DNA of 64,000 bases from Klenkia soli (GCF_900103975.1 NZ_FNIR01000019.1:1-64000), one strand, 5' to 3'. Positions 43,449 through 52,820 are shown, counted from the first letter of the stretch. Numbers and translations: made by a program. Notes: a model not told the origin generated them from the sequence alone.

Positions 43449-44392
43449 GCGCTCTGGACACCGTGAAGAAGACCGCGGAGACGGCCCGCAAGCGCGCCGA
43501 CCGCACCGCCCACGACGCCCGGCTGACCGCCCGCTCGGCCCGTCAGCTCGCCGTCGAGACCAGCCGCACCGGCGTGCTGGCCGCCATCGGCGCCGGCGAC
43601 GTGGTCGTCGACCGGGCACGCACCGTCGTCGACGGGCTGCTCGGCAAGGCCGAGGCCCTGCCGACCGAGGCCCGTCAGCAGGCCGACAGCGCCGCGCAAG
43701 AGGTCCGCGCCCGCGCCGAGGCCGCCCGCAGCAAGGCCGCCGACGCCGTGGGCCAGGCCCGCGCCCGCGCCGAGCAGGCCGCCGAGCGCGCGCAGTCCGC
43801 GGCCCGGCCCGAGACCGTCAAGGGCACCGTCGCCGAGGTCCGCGGCACCGTGACCGGGGTCGCCGGCACGGTCCGCGACCAGGCCGTCAGCACGCTGGCC
43901 GACCTCGCCGCCCGCGGCGAGGAGGTCATCGAGGACCTGCGTCGCCAGCCCGGCTTCCGCAACGTCGTGGGCCGCGCCGAGCGCGCCGTCGACACCGTCG
44001 AGGACGCCCTCGAGGACGTGCTCGACACCACCGGCGAGACCGTCGCCGACACCGCCGACGAGGTCACCTCGGTCGCCCAGAAGGCCAAGGCCGAGGCCGG
44101 CAGCACCGCCGACGAGGTCACCTCGGTCGCGCAGAAGGCGAAGGCCGAGACCGGCAAGGCCGTCGACGAGGCCAAGGGGGCCGTCCGCAAGGAGGCCCGC
44201 TCCGCCAAGCGCACCGTCCGGTCGGCGGCCCCCAAGCCCCCGGCCACCAAGCGCGCGCCGGCCCGCAAGGCCACCCCGGCGGCCCGCAAGGCCACGCCGG
44301 CCAAGGCCACCGCGCCCTCGGCCCGCAGCACGGCCCCCTCGGCGTCCAGCAACGCGCCGTCGTCGTCCAGCTCGGCGCCCTCGTCGAACTGA
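43445..44392 (+). CDS. HbhA-like helical protein with Lys/Ala/Ser-rich tail
   Basis: The 315-residue protein has a long coiled-coil core with many (R/A)-E-A repeats, an exact-length 18-residue duplication (TADEVTSVAQKAKAE), and a low-complexity basic tail (KPPATKRAPARKATPA) ending in Ser-rich sequence. It resembles mycobacterial heparin-binding hemagglutinin in order and architecture. In a non-pathogen the basic tail more likely binds DNA, envelope polymers or lipid bodies. ATGA overlap with XRE. Confidence 0.78.
   Translation: MSALDTVKKTAETARKRADRTAHDARLTARSARQLAVETSRTGVLAAIGAGDVVVDRARTVVDGLLGKAEALPTEARQQADSAAQEVRARAEAARSKAADAVGQARARAEQAAERAQSAARPETVKGTVAEVRGTVTGVAGTVRDQAVSTLADLAARGEEVIEDLRRQPGFRNVVGRAERAVDTVEDALEDVLDTTGETVADTADEVTSVAQKAKAEAGSTADEVTSVAQKAKAETGKAVDEAKGAVRKEARSAKRTVRSAAPKPPATKRAPARKATPAARKATPAKATAPSARSTAPSASSNAPSSSSSAPSSN
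44051..44158 (+). repeat. 54-bp direct repeat within the HbhA-like gene
   Basis: Two adjacent units (44051-44104, 44105-44158) encode nearly identical 18-residue helices starting TADEVTSVAQ. They differ mostly at third positions, indicating an in-frame duplication with some age. Confidence 0.85.
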
Positions 44393-44405
44393 GGACCGGT
44401 CCACC

Positions 44406-44442
44406 CCTCAGGGCCCGCAGCCTCGTGCTGCGGGCCCTGAGG
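44406..44442 (+). terminator. terminator after the XRE-HbhA operon
   Basis: A 15-bp perfect stem (44406-44420/44428-44442) with a 7-nt loop lies 13 bp after the HbhA-like stop. Confidence 0.85.
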
Positions 44443-44467
44443 CGTCCCTGAGGGCTACCCTTCCGCC

Positions 44468-44755
44468 ATGCCCGCCTTCGACAACGCCCTGTTCGAGGTC
44501 CTGCGCTTCGCGGTGCTGGCCCTCGGGGCCTGGGCCACCGTCGACGCGATCATCCGGCCGGCGGCCGGATACGTGGCCACCGGCAAGCTGACCAAGCCCG
44601 CGTGGGTCGCCATCACCGCGATCGCGACCCTGGTCGTCTGGCTCAGCGGCGTGGTGTCGTTCCTCGGGCTGCCGGCGGTCGTCGGGATCGTCGTGTACCT
44701 GGTCGACGTCCGTCCCGCGCTGCGCGGCCTGCAGTCGGGCAACAGCAGCTGGTAG
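44468..44755 (+). CDS. DUF2516 membrane protein (Rv0476-like)
   Basis: The 95-residue protein has three hydrophobic segments and the family stretch VDAIIRPAAGYVATGKLTKPAWVAI. Function is unknown, but order with XRE and HbhA is conserved in mycobacteria. The ATG lies 6 nt after TACCCT (44456-44461), so it has its own leaderless promoter after the terminator. It is convergent with the PspC gene. Confidence 0.82.
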   Translation: MPAFDNALFEVLRFAVLALGAWATVDAIIRPAAGYVATGKLTKPAWVAITAIATLVVWLSGVVSFLGLPAVVGIVVYLVDVRPALRGLQSGNSSW

Positions 44756-44756
44756 C

Positions 44757-44951
44757 TCAGCCGCGGGGCATGACCAGCCACAGCAGCAGGTAGGCGATGA
44801 ACTGCGGGCCCGGCAGGATGCAGGACAGCACGAAGGCCACGCGGACGACGGTGCGGGACAGGCCGAAGCGGCGGGCCAGCCCGGAGCACACCCCCGCGAT
44901 GACCTTGTGCTGGGTGTCGCGGGCGAAGCTGCGGGAAGCCGGGGAGGTCAT
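44757..44951 (-). CDS. PspC-domain membrane protein
   Basis: The 64-residue protein has a PspC domain (KVIAGVCSGLARRFGLSRTVVRVAFVL) and a C-terminal transmembrane helix ending WLVMPRG. It probably takes part in envelope stress sensing. The ATG lies 6 nt after TACGGT (complement of 44958-44963), indicating a leaderless mRNA. Its stop is 2 bp from that of DUF2516. Confidence 0.85.
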   Translation of the reverse strand: MTSPASRSFARDTQHKVIAGVCSGLARRFGLSRTVVRVAFVLSCILPGPQFIAYLLLWLVMPRG

Positions 44952-44993
44952 GGCTACACCGTAAGGCGACCTCCTGGGGGTCGCCTGGGGAGA

Positions 44994-45866
44994 TCAGGCG
45001 AAGATCCCGGCCGGGGGCTCGGGCGAGGGCACCGCGGTCGCGTCGTCGACCGGGACCGCCGTCCCCACGAACGCGGTCAGGTCGGTGCCGGCGACGACCC
45101 GCGAGGGCATCGGGTCCGAGGCGCAGCGGCGGGTGAGCCCCGCCACCGGCAGCTCCGCGGTCGAGGCCACGGCCACCGTGTTGCCGTGCCGGCGGCCGCG
45201 CAGCGTGCCGGGCTCGGCGATCAGCACGACGTGCGCGAACACCGCGGCCAGCGTGGCGGCCTGGGTGCGCAGGAAGCGCAGCGGCGGCCCGTCGGAGACG
45301 TTCCACGCGGTCACCCCGCCCGGGCGCAGCACCCGGGCGACCTGGCCGGCGAACTCGGTGCTGGTCAGGTGCGCCGGCGTGCGGGCACCGGCGAACACGT
45401 CGACCAGGACGACGTCCGCGCTGGCGTCGGGCAGCAGCTCCAGGCCCGCCCGGGCGTCGGCGGCCCGCACCCGCACGCGCGCCCCCCTGGGCAGCGGCAG
45501 GTGCTCGCGCACGAGGTCGGTGAGCGGTTCGTCGAGCTCGACCACCCGCTGCCGCGACCCCGGTCGGGTCACCGCGACGTAGCGGGGCAGGGTCAGCGCA
45601 CCCCCGCCGAGGTGGACGACGTCCAGGGGGGCGCCCTCGTCGGCGGCGAGGTCCAGCACGTGGCCCATGCGGCGGACGTACTCGAACTCCAGGTGCTCGG
45701 GTTCGTCGAGGTCGACGTGGGACTGCGGGACGCCGTCGAGCACGAGCACGTACGAGCGGTCCCGGTCGGCGTCGCCGAGGATCTCGGCCACCCCGCCGGC
45801 GGTCTGCACCTGGCCGGGCAGGTCGGGGTGCTCGGGGGGTGGGGTCCGGCGGTCGCGACGGCTCAC
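44994..45866 (-). CDS. spermidine synthase-like (PABS) methyltransferase-fold protein
   Basis: The 290-residue protein has motif VVHLGGGALTLPRYVA (cofactor loop), VVELDEPLTDLV and DVVLVDVFAG. This is the core of the polyamine-aminopropyltransferase superfamily. The polyamine-binding acidic residues were not verified, and many actinobacterial members have unknown function. The GTG overlaps the stop of the upstream methyltransferase gene by 4 bp, so the two form a pair. Confidence 0.75.
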   Translation of the reverse strand: MSRRDRRTPPPEHPDLPGQVQTAGGVAEILGDADRDRSYVLVLDGVPQSHVDLDEPEHLEFEYVRRMGHVLDLAADEGAPLDVVHLGGGALTLPRYVAVTRPGSRQRVVELDEPLTDLVREHLPLPRGARVRVRAADARAGLELLPDASADVVLVDVFAGARTPAHLTSTEFAGQVARVLRPGGVTAWNVSDGPPLRFLRTQAATLAAVFAHVVLIAEPGTLRGRRHGNTVAVASTAELPVAGLTRRCASDPMPSRVVAGTDLTAFVGTAVPVDDATAVPSPEPPAGIFA

Positions 45867-46723
45867 GGGGTCGACCCGGTGGGCGCGACCGCCGACCAGC
45901 GCACGGTCACCTCGCCGTGCCGCCAGCGCCGGCTGGAGCCCACCAGCGGCCAGCCCTGCGCGGCCATCGCCTCGACGGCGGCCACCCAGCGCTGCCGGGG
46001 GCCGAAGGTCGAGAACCCCGCCGCGGCGGCCCAGCACGCGTCGAACGCGGTCAGGAAGGCGTGGACGGGTTCGCCCGGGACGTTGTGGTGGATGAGCGAC
46101 TTGGGCAGCCGCTCGGCCAGGTCGGAGGGCCGGTCGATGTCCGAGGGGCGCACGGCGAGGGTGAGGGTGAGCGGGCCCGACTCGTCCAGGGCCACCCAGC
46201 ACGCCCGGCGTCCCCACTCGTCGCAGGTGCCCTCGACCAGCAGGCCGCCGGGGCCCAGGGCGGCGCACATCGTCGTCCAGGCCCGGGCCGCGGACTCCTC
46301 GTCGTACTGGCGCAGCACGTTGAACGCCCGCACCAGCACCGGCGACAACCCGGCCAGCTCGAACCCGCCCACCCGGAAGTCCACCCGCGGGGGGTCGCGG
46401 TCGGCGGCCACCGCGGTCACCCGCTCGGGGTCGATCTCCAGCCCCACGACCTCCAGGCCGTCGACCTCGTCGCCCAGGCGCCCGAGGAGCTCCAGCGTGG
46501 TGACGGCCGAGGCGCCGTAGCCCAGGTCCACCACCAGCGGGCGCGCGGCGTCGCGCAGCCGCGGCACCTGCGTGGCCACCAGCCAGCGGTCCACCCGGCG
46601 CAGCCGGTTGGCGTTCGTCGTCCCGCGGGTGGGCAGACCCAGCGCACGGGCGCGCCCGGCGGCCAGCCGGGGCTGCTTGCGGGTCGGGGGCAGGACCGCC
46701 TTGCGGGAGTGGTCGCTGCTCAC
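45863..46723 (-). CDS. class I SAM-dependent methyltransferase-like protein
   Basis: The 286-residue protein starts VSSDHSRKAVLPPTRK and has a motif I-like VVDLGYGASAVTTLELL, an acidic turn GLEIDPERV and later GPGGLLVEGTCDEWGRRACW. Target is unknown. It starts 40 bp from divergent murB. TACCCT lies 8 nt before the GTG on the minus strand. Coupled to the spermidine synthase-like gene. Confidence 0.72.
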   Translation of the reverse strand: MSSDHSRKAVLPPTRKQPRLAAGRARALGLPTRGTTNANRLRRVDRWLVATQVPRLRDAARPLVVDLGYGASAVTTLELLGRLGDEVDGLEVVGLEIDPERVTAVAADRDPPRVDFRVGGFELAGLSPVLVRAFNVLRQYDEESAARAWTTMCAALGPGGLLVEGTCDEWGRRACWVALDESGPLTLTLAVRPSDIDRPSDLAERLPKSLIHHNVPGEPVHAFLTAFDACWAAAAGFSTFGPRQRWVAAVEAMAAQGWPLVGSSRRWRHGEVTVRWSAVAPTGSTP

Positions 46724-46762
46724 CGGACCGGAGGGTAGTCCCGCCGCGGCTACCGTGGTCGC

Positions 46763-47779
46763 GTGCAGCTGCTGACCGGTGTCCCGCTGGCCGACCTGAC
46801 CACCCTGCGGGTCGGCGGACCGGTCGACCGGTTGGTGGAGGTGCACGACGCCGACGAGCTGGTCGCGGCGGTCCGCGAGGCCGATGCCGCGGGCCGCCCG
46901 CTGCTGGTGCTCGGCGGGGGCTCGAACGTCGTCGCCCCCGACGCCGGGTGGCCCGGGGACGTCGTCGCCGTCCGGTCCCGGGGTGCGGCGCGCACCGGGG
47001 ACGCCGTGGAGGTGCAGGCCGGCGAGCCGTGGGACGACCTGGTCGCGCACACCGTGGCCGACGAGCTGGCCGGCATGGAGGCGCTGAGCGGGATCCCCGG
47101 CAGCACCGGTGCCACCCCCGTGCAGAACGTCGGCGCCTACGGCCAGGAGGTCGCGCAGACCATCATCGCCGTGCGGGTGCTCGACCGGCGCGACGGGAGC
47201 GTGCGCACGCTGACCCCCGCCGACTGCGGGTTCGGCTACCGCGACTCCGCGCTCAAGCGGAACCCGGGGGTGTTCGTCGTCCTCACCGTGACCTTCGGCC
47301 TGCAGGCCTCGCCCCTGTCGATGCCGGTCGGGTACGCCGAGCTGGCCCGGCGGCTCGGGGTCGAGGTGGGGGAGCGGGCGCCGCTGGCCGACGTGCGGGC
47401 CGCGGTGCTCGAGCTGCGCCGGGGCAAGGGCATGGTGCTCGACCCGGCCGACCCCGACTCCCGCAGCGCCGGCTCCTTCTTCACCAACCCGGTCGTCCCG
47501 CCGTCGATGGCGGTCGAGGGCTGCCCCAGCTGGCCCGCCGGCGACGACGTCAAGCTGTCGGCGGCCTGGCTCGTGCAGCACGCCGGCTTCGGCCGGGGCA
47601 CCCGCGACGGCCACGTGGGGACGTCGTCCCGCCACTCGCTGGCCCTCACCACCGAGCCCGGCGCCACCGCGACCGAGCTCCTGGCGTTCGCCGCGAAGAT
47701 CGTCGACGCGGTGCAGGACCGCTTCGGCGTGACCCTGGTCCCGGAACCGACGGCGGTCAGGCCGGGAGTCGACCACTAG
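46763..47779 (+). CDS. murB: UDP-N-acetylenolpyruvoylglucosamine reductase
   Basis: The 338-residue FAD enzyme reduces enolpyruvyl-UDP-GlcNAc to UDP-MurNAc in peptidoglycan synthesis. Motifs are VLGGGSNVV, GIPGSTGATPVQNVGAYGQEV and SAGSFFTNPV, whose serine is the catalytic proton donor. It is a type I MurB. The GTG lies 6 nt after TACCGT (46751-46756), so it is leaderless. The murB-SDR-mshA order matches M. tuberculosis. Confidence 0.95.
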   Translation: MQLLTGVPLADLTTLRVGGPVDRLVEVHDADELVAAVREADAAGRPLLVLGGGSNVVAPDAGWPGDVVAVRSRGAARTGDAVEVQAGEPWDDLVAHTVADELAGMEALSGIPGSTGATPVQNVGAYGQEVAQTIIAVRVLDRRDGSVRTLTPADCGFGYRDSALKRNPGVFVVLTVTFGLQASPLSMPVGYAELARRLGVEVGERAPLADVRAAVLELRRGKGMVLDPADPDSRSAGSFFTNPVVPPSMAVEGCPSWPAGDDVKLSAAWLVQHAGFGRGTRDGHVGTSSRHSLALTTEPGATATELLAFAAKIVDAVQDRFGVTLVPEPTAVRPGVDH

Positions 47780-47785
47780 GGACCC

Positions 47786-47837
47786 CGACGAGCGGGGGGC
47801 CGGAGGCCTCCCCGAGGAGGGGCGGGTGGGCTCGTCG
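47786..47837 (+). terminator. terminator-like hairpin after murB
   Basis: Arms CGACGAGC (47786-47793) and GCTCGTCG (47830-47837) enclose a GC-rich segment that can form an inner stem, starting 7 bp after the murB stop. Confidence 0.5.
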
Positions 47838-47847
47838 CAACCGGGGG

Positions 47848-47882
47848 ACGGCCGTTGGCCGCGGTGTCGGCCGGAGGCCGAC
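47848..47882 (-). repeat. type B intergenic element, copy 2
   Basis: The 19 bp at 47848-47866 are identical to 6044-6062, and a hairpin follows (47866-47872/47876-47882, loop GGA). On the minus strand it sits about 14 nt after the SDR stop codon, in the same position relative to its gene as copy 1 after cysN. Confidence 0.6.
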
Positions 47883-47896
47883 GATGTGCTCAGCTC

Positions 47897-48667
47897 CTAC
47901 GACTCCCGGTGCACCTTGTACTGCGCCGCTTGGGCCCTGGGGCGGACGACCATGAGGTCGATGTTCACGTGGTGCGGTCTCGTGACGGCCCAGGCGACGC
48001 AGTCGGCGACGTCGTCGGCGACCAGGGGCTCGCGCACGCCCTCGTAGACCTTCGCGGCCTTCGCGGCGTCGCCGGTGCGGTTGAGCGCGAACTCGTCGGT
48101 CTTGACCATGCCGGGGGCGATCTCCACGACCCGGACCGGCTCGCCGACCAGCTCCAGCCGCAGGGTCTCGGCCAGGGTGTGCACGCCGTGCTTGGCGGCG
48201 GTGTAGCTGGCCCCGCCCTCGTAGCTGGTCAGCCCGGCGGTCGAGCCCATGAAGACCACGTCGCCGGCGCCGGAGGCGCGCAGCGCGGGCAGCAGGGCCT
48301 TGGTCAGCCGGACGGTGCCCAGCACGTTGACCTCGAACGCGCGGGTCCAGGAGTCGAGGTCGGCCTCGGCGACCGGGGCGGCGTCGAAGGCGCCACCGGC
48401 GTTGTTGACCAGCACGTCGACCCGGTCCAGGGCGGCGACCAGGGCCGCGACGGAGTCGCCGTCGGTCACGTCGAGCTCGACCGCCCGGCCGCCGATCTCC
48501 TCGGCCAGCGCGGTCAGCCGGTCCAGCCGGCGGGCCCCGAGGACGACGGAGAACCCGTCGGCGGCCAGGCGTCGGGCGGTGGCGGCGCCGATGCCGCTGG
48601 AGGCGCCGGTGACGACGGCCACACGGTCGGTGCCGGGGAACGGGAGGGCGGATGTCTCGGCGGGCAT
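47897..48667 (-). CDS. short-chain dehydrogenase (Rv0484c-like)
   Basis: The 256-residue classical SDR has [19 protein letters not shown], a serine in FMGSTAG and the catalytic YTAAK. The C-terminal segment [19 protein letters not shown] is typical of the YdfG/Rv0484c group, in which members act on serine or 3-hydroxy acids. The conserved neighbourhood murB-SDR-mshA supports the assignment. ATG at 48667, divergent from mshA. Confidence 0.88.
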   Translation of the reverse strand: MPAETSALPFPGTDRVAVVTGASSGIGAATARRLAADGFSVVLGARRLDRLTALAEEIGGRAVELDVTDGDSVAALVAALDRVDVLVNNAGGAFDAAPVAEADLDSWTRAFEVNVLGTVRLTKALLPALRASGAGDVVFMGSTAGLTSYEGGASYTAAKHGVHTLAETLRLELVGEPVRVVEIAPGMVKTDEFALNRTGDAAKAAKVYEGVREPLVADDVADCVAWAVTRPHHVNIDLMVVRPRAQAAQYKVHRES

Positions 48668-48739
48668 GGGTCCAGTCTGCTGGTGCAGGATGGGGCGTCG
48701 GAGAGGTGCCCGTCGGGGGCGCCCGCGGGGAGGAGTGCC

Positions 48740-50089
48740 GTGCCTGCTCGCCGCCAGCTCCGGCCGGTGCCGCCGTGGCACGCGCGCCCGCCGGTGCCGC
48801 GCCGGGTGGCCACGCTCAGCGTGCACACCAGCCCGCTCGACCAGCCGGGGGCCGGTGACGCCGGGGGCATGAACGTCTACATCGTCGAGGTGTCCCGCCG
48901 GTTGGCCGCCCGCGGCATCGCCGTCGAGGTGTTCACCCGCGCGACGTCGTCGGACCTGCCACCGGTGGTCGAGATGGTGCCGGGGGTGACCGTGCGGCAC
49001 GTGTCCGCCGGCCCGTTCGAGGGGTTGGGCAAGGACGACCTCCCCGCCCAGCTGTGCGCGTTCACCGCCGCCGTGCTGCGCGAGGAGGCCCGGCACGAAC
49101 CCGGCTTCTACGACGTGCTGCACAGCCACTACTGGCTCTCGGGGCAGGTCGGCTGGCTGGCCCGCGACCGCTGGGGCGTGCCGCTGGTGCACTCGGCGCA
49201 CACGCTGGCCAAGGTCAAGAACGCCGCGCTGGCCGAGGGCGACGCCCCCGAGCCGATGGCCCGGGTGATCGGCGAGGAGCAGGTGGTCGCCGAGGCCGAC
49301 CGGCTGATCGCCAACACCGCCGAGGAGGCCCGCCAGCTGGTCCGCTGGTACGACGCCGACCCCGCCCGCACCCTCGTCGTCCCGCCCGGGGTCGACCTCG
49401 AGCGGTTCTCGCCCGGTGACCGCGCGGCGGCCCGTCGCGCCGTCGGGGTGGCCGACGACGCGCTGGTCCTGCTCTTCGTCGGCCGCATCCAGCCGCTGAA
49501 GGCCCCCGACGTCCTCCTGCACGCGGCGGCCCGGTTGCTGGCCGACGAACCCGCGCTGCGGGAGCGGCTGCAGGTGCTCGTGGTCGGCGCCCCCAGCGGC
49601 AGCGGCCTCGCCGAGCCCCGGCAGCTGCAGGAGCTCGCCGTCTCGCTGGGCATCGCCGACGTCGTGCGGTTCGTGCCGCCGCAGGCCCCGGAGTCCCTCG
49701 CCGACCACTACCGGGCCGCCGACGTCGCCGTCGTCCCCAGCCACAACGAGTCCTTCGGGCTGGTCGCGCTCGAGGCCCAGGCGTGCGGCACGCCGGTGGT
49801 CGCGGCGGCGGTCGGCGGGCTGCCCACGGCGGTCGAGGACGGCGTCTCGGGCGTGCTGGTCGACGGGCACGACCCGGCCGACTACGCCGCGGCGATCCGC
49901 AAGGTCGTCGAGCAGCGCGAGCTGCTGTCGCCCGGGGCCCGCCGGCACGCCGAGTGCTTCAGCTGGGACCGCACCGCGGGGTCCCTGGTCGACGCCTACA
50001 CCGCGGCGATGGCCGAGATGCGGGCCGTGGTCCGCTCGCCGCGGGACCGGGTGCGCGACGCGGTGCGGGCCTTCGGGGCGGGCCGGTGA
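48740..50089 (+). CDS. mshA: D-inositol-3-phosphate glycosyltransferase
   Basis: The 449-residue GT4 enzyme begins mycothiol synthesis by joining GlcNAc to inositol-3-phosphate. Features are [20 protein letters not shown] (N-terminal nucleotide loop), [23 protein letters not shown] and the EX7E region [22 protein letters not shown]. The GTG at 48740 has GGGGAGGAG 6 nt upstream. The stop overlaps the YbjN gene. With mshD at 21138, this window holds two mycothiol genes. Confidence 0.95.
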   Translation: MPARRQLRPVPPWHARPPVPRRVATLSVHTSPLDQPGAGDAGGMNVYIVEVSRRLAARGIAVEVFTRATSSDLPPVVEMVPGVTVRHVSAGPFEGLGKDDLPAQLCAFTAAVLREEARHEPGFYDVLHSHYWLSGQVGWLARDRWGVPLVHSAHTLAKVKNAALAEGDAPEPMARVIGEEQVVAEADRLIANTAEEARQLVRWYDADPARTLVVPPGVDLERFSPGDRAAARRAVGVADDALVLLFVGRIQPLKAPDVLLHAAARLLADEPALRERLQVLVVGAPSGSGLAEPRQLQELAVSLGIADVVRFVPPQAPESLADHYRAADVAVVPSHNESFGLVALEAQACGTPVVAAAVGGLPTAVEDGVSGVLVDGHDPADYAAAIRKVVEQRELLSPGARRHAECFSWDRTAGSLVDAYTAAMAEMRAVVRSPRDRVRDAVRAFGAGR

Positions 50090-50580
50090 GCGCGCTCGAC
50101 GAGCTCGAGGCCGTGGTCGACGCCGCGCTCCGCGACGCCGAGCTGGTCTACGAGCACCCCGCGCCGGGCCGCTTCCTGGTCGACCTGCCCGGCACGCAGA
50201 AGCTGAAGACGGTCTGCGGCCTGGTGCTCGGCGAGCACGGGCTGCGGGTCGAGGCGTTCGTCTGCCGGCAGCCCGACGAGAACCGCGAGCAGCTGTGGAC
50301 CTGGCTGCTGCAGCACAACGCGCGCATGTACGGCGTGGCGTACTCGATCGACACCGCCGGCGACGTCTACCTGACCGGCCGGCTCTCCGCGGCGTCGGTC
50401 ACCGCGGAGGAGATCGACCGGCTGCTGGGCGCGGTGCTCAGCTACGCCGACGACCACTTCAACACCATGCTGGAGATCGGGTTCGGCACCTCGATCCGCC
50501 GCGAGTGGGAGTGGCGGGTCAAGCGCGGGGAGTCGCTGCGCAACCTCGAGGCGTTCGCGGACTTCGTCGAGCGCGGGTGA
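50086..50580 (+). CDS. YbjN-domain protein (Rv0487-like)
   Basis: The 164-residue alpha/beta protein resembles the type III secretion chaperone-like YbjN fold ([43 protein letters not shown]). Function is unknown. It follows mshA as in mycobacteria, with a 4-bp GTGA overlap, and itself overlaps the MFS gene. Confidence 0.85.
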   Translation: MSALDELEAVVDAALRDAELVYEHPAPGRFLVDLPGTQKLKTVCGLVLGEHGLRVEAFVCRQPDENREQLWTWLLQHNARMYGVAYSIDTAGDVYLTGRLSAASVTAEEIDRLLGAVLSYADDHFNTMLEIGFGTSIRREWEWRVKRGESLRNLEAFADFVERG

Positions 50581-52088
50581 GCGGGCCGGCGCCGGCCGGG
50601 CACCCGCGCCGCTGGTGGGTGCTCGCCACCATGATCGTCTGCCTGCTGGTGGTGATCATGGGCAACACGGTGCTCAACGTCGCCCTGCCCACCCTGCAGC
50701 GCGATCTGTCGGCCACCCAGAGCCAGCTGCAGTGGGCCATCGACGCCTACATCCTGGTCTTCGCCGGCCTGCTGTTCAGCTGGGGCGTGATCGGTGACCG
50801 GGTCGGTCGGCGTCGGGCGCTGCTGCTGGGCCTGGGCATCTTCTCCCTCGGCTCGGTGCTGGCCGCGTTCTCCGGGTCGGCGCAGGAGCTGATCGCGTGG
50901 CGGGCGCTCATGGGGGTCGGCGGCGCGGCGGTCCAGCCGGCGACCCTCGCCGTCATCAGCAACGTCTTCCCGGCCGCCGAGCGCAGCCGGGCGATCGGGG
51001 TCTGGGCCGGCGCGGCGGGCATCGGCATCGCCGGCGGACCGCTGGCCGGCGGGCTGGTGCTGGAGCACTTCTGGTGGGGTGCGGTCTTCCTGCTCGGCAT
51101 CCCGGTGGCCGCCATCGGCGCCCTGGGGTGCGTGCTGCTGGTGCCCGAGTCGAAGGACCCCGCCCCCGGTCGGCTGGACGTCCCCGGCGTCCTGCTCTCG
51201 ATCGCCGGGTTGGGCGCGCTGGTGTTCGGCATCATCCGCGGCGGCGAGGGCGTGGGCTGGGGCACCCCGGGCGTGCTCGGCCCGTTGCTGGCCGGCGTCG
51301 CCCTGCTGGTCGCGTTCGTGTGGTGGCAGCGGCGGACCGCGCACCCCGCGCTGGACGTCTCGCTGTTCCGGCTGCCCGCGTTCTCGGCCTCCGCGGCCGC
51401 CCTGGCGCTGAACTTCTTCGCGCTGCAGGGGGCGACCTTCTACCTCGTCTACTACCTGCAGGGCGTGCTCGGGTTCTCCCCGCTGCAGTCGGGGGCGACG
51501 CTGGTGCCCATGGCGGTGGCCATCGCGATCGCCTCGCCGCGGGCCTCGGTGCTGGCCGACCGGTTCGGCGCGAAGCTGGTGTGCGCGGTCGGGTTCGGGC
51601 TCATGGCCACCGCGTTCGCGGCCAACCAGCTGCTGGGCACCGAGCCGCCGATCTGGCTGGTGCTGGTCGTGCTCTTCGTGCAGGGCTTCGGCCTGGGCAC
51701 CGTGCTGGCCCCGGCCACCGAGTCGATCATGAGCGTGGTCCCGCGCGAGAAGGCCGGCGCCGGGGGAGCGGTGAACAACACCGTGCGCCAGGTCGGCGGC
51801 GCCCTCGGCGTCGCGATCCTGGGGTCGCTGGTCGCCGGGGTGTACGCCGCGCGGCTGGGCGACGCCGTCGACGTCCTGCCCGAGGCGGCGCGGGAGCAGG
51901 CGCGGCAGTCGGTGGTCGCCACCCTGGAGGCCGTCCGGGTCACCGGGGCCACCGAGCTCGTGGAGCCGGCCCGGCAGGCGTTCGTGGAGGCCATGCACGT
52001 CACCGCGATCGGCACCGCGGCGTCCGCGGTGGTGGCGGCCGTCGTCTGCCTGGTCTGGCTCCCGGGCCGCCGCGCCCCGTCGTCCTAG
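50577..52088 (+). CDS. MFS drug-efflux permease, DHA2 (14-helix) family
   Basis: The 503-residue transporter has about fourteen helices. Signatures are NTVLNVALPTLQRDL in TM1 and WGVIGDRVGRRRALLLG (motif A). A motif C-like GIGIAGGPLAGG is also present. It probably exports hydrophobic compounds by proton antiport. Its GTG overlaps the YbjN stop, and its TAG overlaps the convergent stop of the flavin-binding gene. Confidence 0.87.
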   Translation: MSGPAPAGHPRRWWVLATMIVCLLVVIMGNTVLNVALPTLQRDLSATQSQLQWAIDAYILVFAGLLFSWGVIGDRVGRRRALLLGLGIFSLGSVLAAFSGSAQELIAWRALMGVGGAAVQPATLAVISNVFPAAERSRAIGVWAGAAGIGIAGGPLAGGLVLEHFWWGAVFLLGIPVAAIGALGCVLLVPESKDPAPGRLDVPGVLLSIAGLGALVFGIIRGGEGVGWGTPGVLGPLLAGVALLVAFVWWQRRTAHPALDVSLFRLPAFSASAAALALNFFALQGATFYLVYYLQGVLGFSPLQSGATLVPMAVAIAIASPRASVLADRFGAKLVCAVGFGLMATAFAANQLLGTEPPIWLVLVVLFVQGFGLGTVLAPATESIMSVVPREKAGAGGAVNNTVRQVGGALGVAILGSLVAGVYAARLGDAVDVLPEAAREQARQSVVATLEAVRVTGATELVEPARQAFVEAMHVTAIGTAASAVVAAVVCLVWLPGRRAPSS

Positions 52089-52720
52089 GTGGTCGGGTAG
52101 AGGCCTGCGCGGTACTGCTCGCCGTAGTAGGCGTCGAGCTCGGCCAGCGGGGTGTCGGGGCGCACCAGCTCCTTCGCGGTGACCGCGTGCCGGGGGAGCA
52201 GCTCGGGGTGCCACGTCCCGGGCTCCCAGGTGCGCGAGCGCAGGAACGCCTTGGCGCAGTGGAAGTAGACCTCTTCGACGTGCACCAGCAGGGCGAGGAC
52301 GGGGCGGTGGCCCTGCTCCTCCAGGTCGGGGAAGAAGGGGCCGTCGGTGACCAGCTGGGCGCGACCGTTCACCCGCAGGGTGTCGGTGCGCCCGGGGACC
52401 ACGAACAGGAGGCCGACCTGCGGGACGGCCAGCACGTTGTGGAAGCCGTCGAACCGCTTGTTGCCGGCCCGCTCGGGGATAGCCAGCGTGTGCTCGTCGA
52501 GCACCTGGACGAACCCGGGCGGGTCGCCCTTGGGGGAGGCGTCGCACCGGCCGTCGGCCCCGGTGGTCGCGAGCACGACCAGCGGGGTGCGGGCGATCCA
52601 CTCGACGTGCCGGGGGTGCAGGACGTCGCGGCTCTTGTCGCGGACGGCGGGCGCGGGCACCCCGAACGCCTCGAGCTCGGCGGCGGTGCGCACGGTCGGC
52701 AGGTCGTCCCAGCTGGTCAC
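52085..52720 (-). CDS. pyridoxamine 5'-phosphate oxidase-fold FMN protein
   Basis: The 211-residue split-barrel protein has TPLVVLATTGADGRCDASPKGDPPGFV and FFPDLEEQG, matching the MSMEG_1061-type PPOX family, which binds FMN or F420. A true PdxH role is unlikely. The GTG has GAGGAGG upstream. Its promoter (TACGGT, complement of 52743-52748) overlaps the first ArsR operator, so it is probably coregulated with the divergent operon. Confidence 0.8.
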   Translation of the reverse strand: MTSWDDLPTVRTAAELEAFGVPAPAVRDKSRDVLHPRHVEWIARTPLVVLATTGADGRCDASPKGDPPGFVQVLDEHTLAIPERAGNKRFDGFHNVLAVPQVGLLFVVPGRTDTLRVNGRAQLVTDGPFFPDLEEQGHRPVLALLVHVEEVYFHCAKAFLRSRTWEPGTWHPELLPRHAVTAKELVRPDTPLAELDAYYGEQYRAGLYPTT

Positions 52721-52742
52721 GGGGCCTCCTCGTTCCTGGTCG

Positions 52743-52820
52743 ACCGTAGCGCACCGTCTGCAACCAGATGGTTGACGAGCAGACCTGCCGGGGCTAGCGT
52801 CGTCTGCAACCGAGAGGTTG
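52743..52820. promoter_or_regulatory. divergent promoters with two ArsR-type operators
   Basis: Two CAACC-N4-GGTTG dyads lie at 52761-52774 and 52807-52820, each within a longer GTCTGCAACC...GGTTGA copy. The arsR promoter is TTGACG (52772-52777), 17 bp, TAGCGT (52795-52800). Operator 1 covers this -35 box and the -35 region of the minus-strand promoter. Operator 2 lies just past the arsR start site. Confidence 0.8.
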
